Shown one piece after another: positions 5,904-8,363 of a DNA stretch of 8,363 nucleotides. Within the stretch, counting starts at the first letter, position 1; the number at the start of each line of letters is the position of its first letter. Below the pieces are notes generated by a model. That model did no database searches. It was not told where the DNA came from and saw only the letters and a program-made list of their open reading frames with translations. The stretch spans positions 1-8,363 of the forward strand of contig JAIFMH010000298.1 in NCBI GenBank assembly GCA_020048595.1, given 5' to 3'. This DNA comes from Bacteroidota bacterium. Its GTDB lineage: Bacteria; Bacteroidota; Bacteroidia; Bacteroidales; UBA4417. Both the position numbers and the translations under genes were made by a program.

Positions 5904-5931
5904 GTTCAATCCGGTTCAATAATGGTTCAAT
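5904..5931. promoter_or_regulatory. Three phased GTTCAAT direct repeats
   Basis: GTTCAAT occurs at 5904-5910, 5914-5920 and 5925-5931, with start-to-start spacing of 10 and 11 bp, one helical turn each. They lie between the DUF4251 terminator and the patatin gene, about 135 bp before its start. Helical phasing suggests cooperative binding of a regulator on one face of the DNA. No regulator is identified. The arrangement could also be a chance result of local duplication. Confidence 0.35.
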
Positions 5932-6004
5932 ATTCCTGTTTTTTTTAAAGAAAATGGCCAGGTATACTTAAATAGAAAGTTTGGAATGTATATTTCGTAA
6001 AACC

Positions 6005-6034
6005 TGAGTAAATGAACAGAAGTTTTGAGTAAAT
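6005..6034. repeat. Direct repeat TGAGTAAAT x2, 21 bp apart
   Basis: Perfect 9-bp copies at 6005-6013 and 6026-6034 are spaced by two helical turns and end 29 bp before the patatin ATG, so they would lie in or near its leader. This could be a regulatory site or a chance repeat in AT-rich DNA. Confidence 0.25.
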
Positions 6035-6063
6035 TCGTCGATCAATAAACTATCCTTCCACGT

Positions 6064-8319
6064 ATGGCAAACAAAACACTACTGTATAAAAATATTTTCT
6101 TTATAGTCTTCATAAGCATAATCCTTCCCAACACACTGTTTGCTCAACGTCCAAAGGTCGGCCTTGTTTTGAGTGGCGGTGGCGCAAAAGGAATATCGCA
6201 TATTGGTATATTACAAGCCATTGACAGCGCAGGCCTCAGGATTGACTATCTCACCGGCACCAGCATGGGAAGTATTATAGGCGGGCTTTATGCTATTGGA
6301 TATTCCGGCAAAGAGATTGAAACTATTTCCGATAACCTGGATTGGGATGCCATTTTAAGCAATAAGCCTAATTTTACAGATATCAGTATTGATGAAAAGG
6401 ATGAATACGGAAAATATTCCGTTGAGCTTGGCATTAAAGATTTCAAACCCCAGCTAGGTACAGGATTGATTGAATCGGAGGAACTCTGGCTTACGCTTAA
6501 CGAGTTATTTCTGCCGGTTTATAATATCAAGGATTTTTCGAAGTTTAATATCCCATTCAAATGCATTGCCACTGATTTGTCGGATGGAAAAGCAGTTGTA
6601 CTTTCCGAAGGTGAAATTGTAACCGCTGTGCGATCGAGTATGGCGATTCCAAGTGTGTTTACTGCGATTGACTATGATTCGACCAAACTGGTTGACGGAG
6701 GAATAATCCGCAATTTCCCGGTAACGGACATAAAAGAAATGGGTGCTGACATTGTAATTGGTGTAAACCTTTTTACCGGTTTGCCCGATATATCCAAACT
6801 TAACAATATGCTGGATGTATTTTACCAGATCACTCAATATCGCGATGCCGAAGATCTTGTAAAACAAAAGAAATTGTGCAACCTTATTATCGAACCTCCT
6901 GTTGGAAAATATAGTGCCGGCAGCTTTGATGCAACAGCAGAAATTATGCTGATCGGAAAAGAAATCGGTAAACTGTACTACCCCTATTTCAAAAACCTGG
7001 CCGACTCATTAAATAATCTTTATCCGGTTAATTACAGTCCGAATGGTCGCTTACCTATTACCGAGCACATTGTTATTGATAAAGTTAATTTTGAAGGCAT
7101 CCGTAACACGAGCATGAGTTTATTAATGGATAAGATCCAGATTAAACCAGGAAATACATATTCAGCAAAACAAATCAATAAGGGATTCAGAAAGGCCTAT
7201 TCGAGCCGCTATTACGATAATGTATATTATGAGCTGAAACCAACTACAGAAGGACATGCTGAGTTGTTATGCAAGGTTAAGGAATCGCTTTTAACTCAGG
7301 TAAAACTAGGATTATCATACCACTCCTACAGCGGGGCTGCTATTCTTGCCAATGTTACGGTAAGGAATCTGCTGCTCGATAAGTCGCGTACAATGTTTAA
7401 AATAGCTGCCGGCGAATACTTGCGGTTTTTGGTTGAGCACAAGCAGGCGTTCGGGCCAAAAGCAAACAATTATTTTAACCTTAGTTTCGAAAAGGAGAAT
7501 CTGCCATTGAATATGTACGACGAAGCAGTGAAGACGTCACAATACAATGTTAGCTATTCCAGGTTTGACCTGAATTACACGCGGGTTTTCGGAACCAACT
7601 GGAGCCTGGCAGCAGGCATAAAATCGCAGAAAAACACTTTTTCGCCCGAAGTAGCTGACGATTTTAAGGTAAAGGGTGACATGAGCAACCTGCATACCTA
7701 TTTGCGGGCAGAATCTAAAACGATCAACCGGAGACTTTACCCAACAAGCGGGTATGAATTTTCAGCTGAAGCAGGAATATTATCTAACAGGAAAGCTAAA
7801 ATAAATATCTATGACAGTGAGGGTATTTCAATTGATACTTCCGAATTAATTAACGGCAAACCTGAATATTATCGTTTTATGATAAATTATTCAAAGTACA
7901 ATACGTTAAACGCAAAACTGGTATTTTTATATAATTTACAGGCTTATGTAACACTGAATTCGCAAGGATTTATTTTTGATAATTTTTATATGGGAGGTAT
8001 TCAGCAGCTTTACGACCGGCAGTCGGTATTCGTAGGACTTAACGAAGGACAGATCACAACAACGTCGCTAACTTCAATACTTGCCGGGCTGCAATATAAT
8101 TTAATCGGGAGCCTCTTCCTTACAGGCAAGGTTAATACAGCAATGTATAATTTTAGTACCCTCCAAAAAGCTTACGATCCGGATCAGGTAAAATGGATAA
8201 ACGGATTTTCACTGGGATTAGGGTACAACCTGGGCGTTTTGCCAATGGAATTTACAGCAATGTATTCTCCTGAAATAGGTGCTATTTACTCACATGTTAA
8301 GATTGGATTTGTATTTTAG
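6064..8319 (+). CDS. Patatin-like phospholipase with POTRA and outer membrane barrel (PlpD/FplA-like)
   Basis: This 751-residue protein starts at ATG 6064 with a signal peptide (to about A27, LFAQ). The patatin domain spans about residues 31-310. Its oxyanion loop is SGGGAKG (37-43), the nucleophile is S67 in GTSMG, and the catalytic Asp is D211 in DGG, so the Ser-Asp dyad is intact. Residues about 335-408 form a POTRA domain (IVIDKVNFEGIRNTS...NTYSAKQINKGFRKAY). Residues about 410-751 form a BamA/Omp85-type barrel ending in the aromatic KIGFVF. The architecture and length match type Vd autotransporters such as P. aeruginosa PlpD (about 728 residues), which expose or release a phospholipase A1-type domain. 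Predicted role: cell-surface or secreted lipid acyl hydrolase; whether the patatin part is cleaved off is unknown. No exact -7 element is found upstream (TATATTTC at 5989 misses the last base). No terminator lies in the remaining 44 bp. Confidence 0.9.
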   Translation: MANKTLLYKNIFFIVFISIILPNTLFAQRPKVGLVLSGGGAKGISHIGILQAIDSAGLRIDYLTGTSMGSIIGGLYAIGYSGKEIETISDNLDWDAILSNKPNFTDISIDEKDEYGKYSVELGIKDFKPQLGTGLIESEELWLTLNELFLPVYNIKDFSKFNIPFKCIATDLSDGKAVVLSEGEIVTAVRSSMAIPSVFTAIDYDSTKLVDGGIIRNFPVTDIKEMGADIVIGVNLFTGLPDISKLNNMLDVFYQITQYRDAEDLVKQKKLCNLIIEPPVGKYSAGSFDATAEIMLIGKEIGKLYYPYFKNLADSLNNLYPVNYSPNGRLPITEHIVIDKVNFEGIRNTSMSLLMDKIQIKPGNTYSAKQINKGFRKAYSSRYYDNVYYELKPTTEGHAELLCKVKESLLTQVKLGLSYHSYSGAAILANVTVRNLLLDKSRTMFKIAAGEYLRFLVEHKQAFGPKANNYFNLSFEKENLPLNMYDEAVKTSQYNVSYSRFDLNYTRVFGTNWSLAAGIKSQKNTFSPEVADDFKVKGDMSNLHTYLRAESKTINRRLYPTSGYEFSAEAGILSNRKAKINIYDSEGISIDTSELINGKPEYYRFMINYSKYNTLNAKLVFLYNLQAYVTLNSQGFIFDNFYMGGIQQLYDRQSVFVGLNEGQITTTSLTSILAGLQYNLIGSLFLTGKVNTAMYNFSTLQKAYDPDQVKWINGFSLGLGYNLGVLPMEFTAMYSPEIGAIYSHVKIGFVF

Positions 8320-8363
8320 AAAATCAGGGAGTGGGGAGTGAAAGGGGAAGAGTGAAAAGTGAA
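8320..8363. repeat. Start of a GAGTG/AGTGAAA purine-rich simple repeat
   Basis: After the patatin stop the sequence is almost entirely A, G and T, with GAGTG or AGTGAAA units recurring (GGGAGTGGGGAGTGAAAGGGG, then AGAGTGAAAAGTGAA). The block is cut by the window end. It resembles the simple intergenic repeats seen upstream of the porin gene in style but not in unit. Confidence 0.5.

Noticed and set aside
5989..5996. TATATTTC as the promoter of the patatin gene
   Set aside because: It misses the final G of TAnnTTTG and has no -33 element at the expected distance; kept only as a remark.

Overview
The window looks like chromosomal DNA of a member of the Bacteroidota, probably a Bacteroidales/Marinilabiliales-type organism. 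I infer this from AT-rich sequence, promoter -7 elements of the TAnnTTTG type (3263-3270 and 5228-5235), little sign of Shine-Dalgarno sites, exported proteins whose signal peptides end in ...FAQ, a DUF4251 protein, and simple CCATTT / CGTTAAT intergenic repeats that are common in this phylum. All genes lie on the plus strand.

Layout. Positions 1-765 hold the 3' part of a gene for a PQQ/WD-like beta-propeller protein whose start is outside the window. Positions 900-1281 hold a broken zinc-ribbon protein gene: a CPAC-containing N-terminus in one frame and a well preserved C-terminus in another. Positions 1505-2814 hold an ATGA-overlapping gene pair, a RIC/YtfE/ScdA-like di-iron hemerythrin protein and a LuxR/NarL-type regulator with a degenerate receiver domain. 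A 481-bp gap (2815-3295) follows. It contains tandem repeats, a 63-bp perfect-stem hairpin that could be a terminator or a small mobile/REP-like element, and a recognisable -7 promoter element.

Positions 3296-5085 hold a probable two-gene operon, a porin-like outer membrane barrel and an exported FMN-binding (SGATxS) protein, closed by a clear intrinsic terminator. Positions 5284-5808 hold an independently promoted exported DUF4251 protein with its own terminator. Positions 6064-8319 hold a 751-residue patatin phospholipase fused to a POTRA domain and an outer membrane barrel (PlpD/FplA-like, type Vd architecture). Upstream of it are three phased GTTCAAT repeats.

Working together. Most of the window encodes cell-envelope functions. 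The porin and FMN-binding protein suggest an envelope redox function, with covalent flavin attachment by an ApbE enzyme not seen here. The hemerythrin/regulator pair reads as a compact sensing or repair module for nitric oxide, oxygen or iron-centre damage. No CRISPR array, tRNA, rRNA, transposase or phage gene was seen. The most interesting points are the hemerythrin/pseudo-receiver pair, the porin/flavoprotein pair and the phased repeats before the patatin gene. Each is built from known families, so no wholly new system is claimed.
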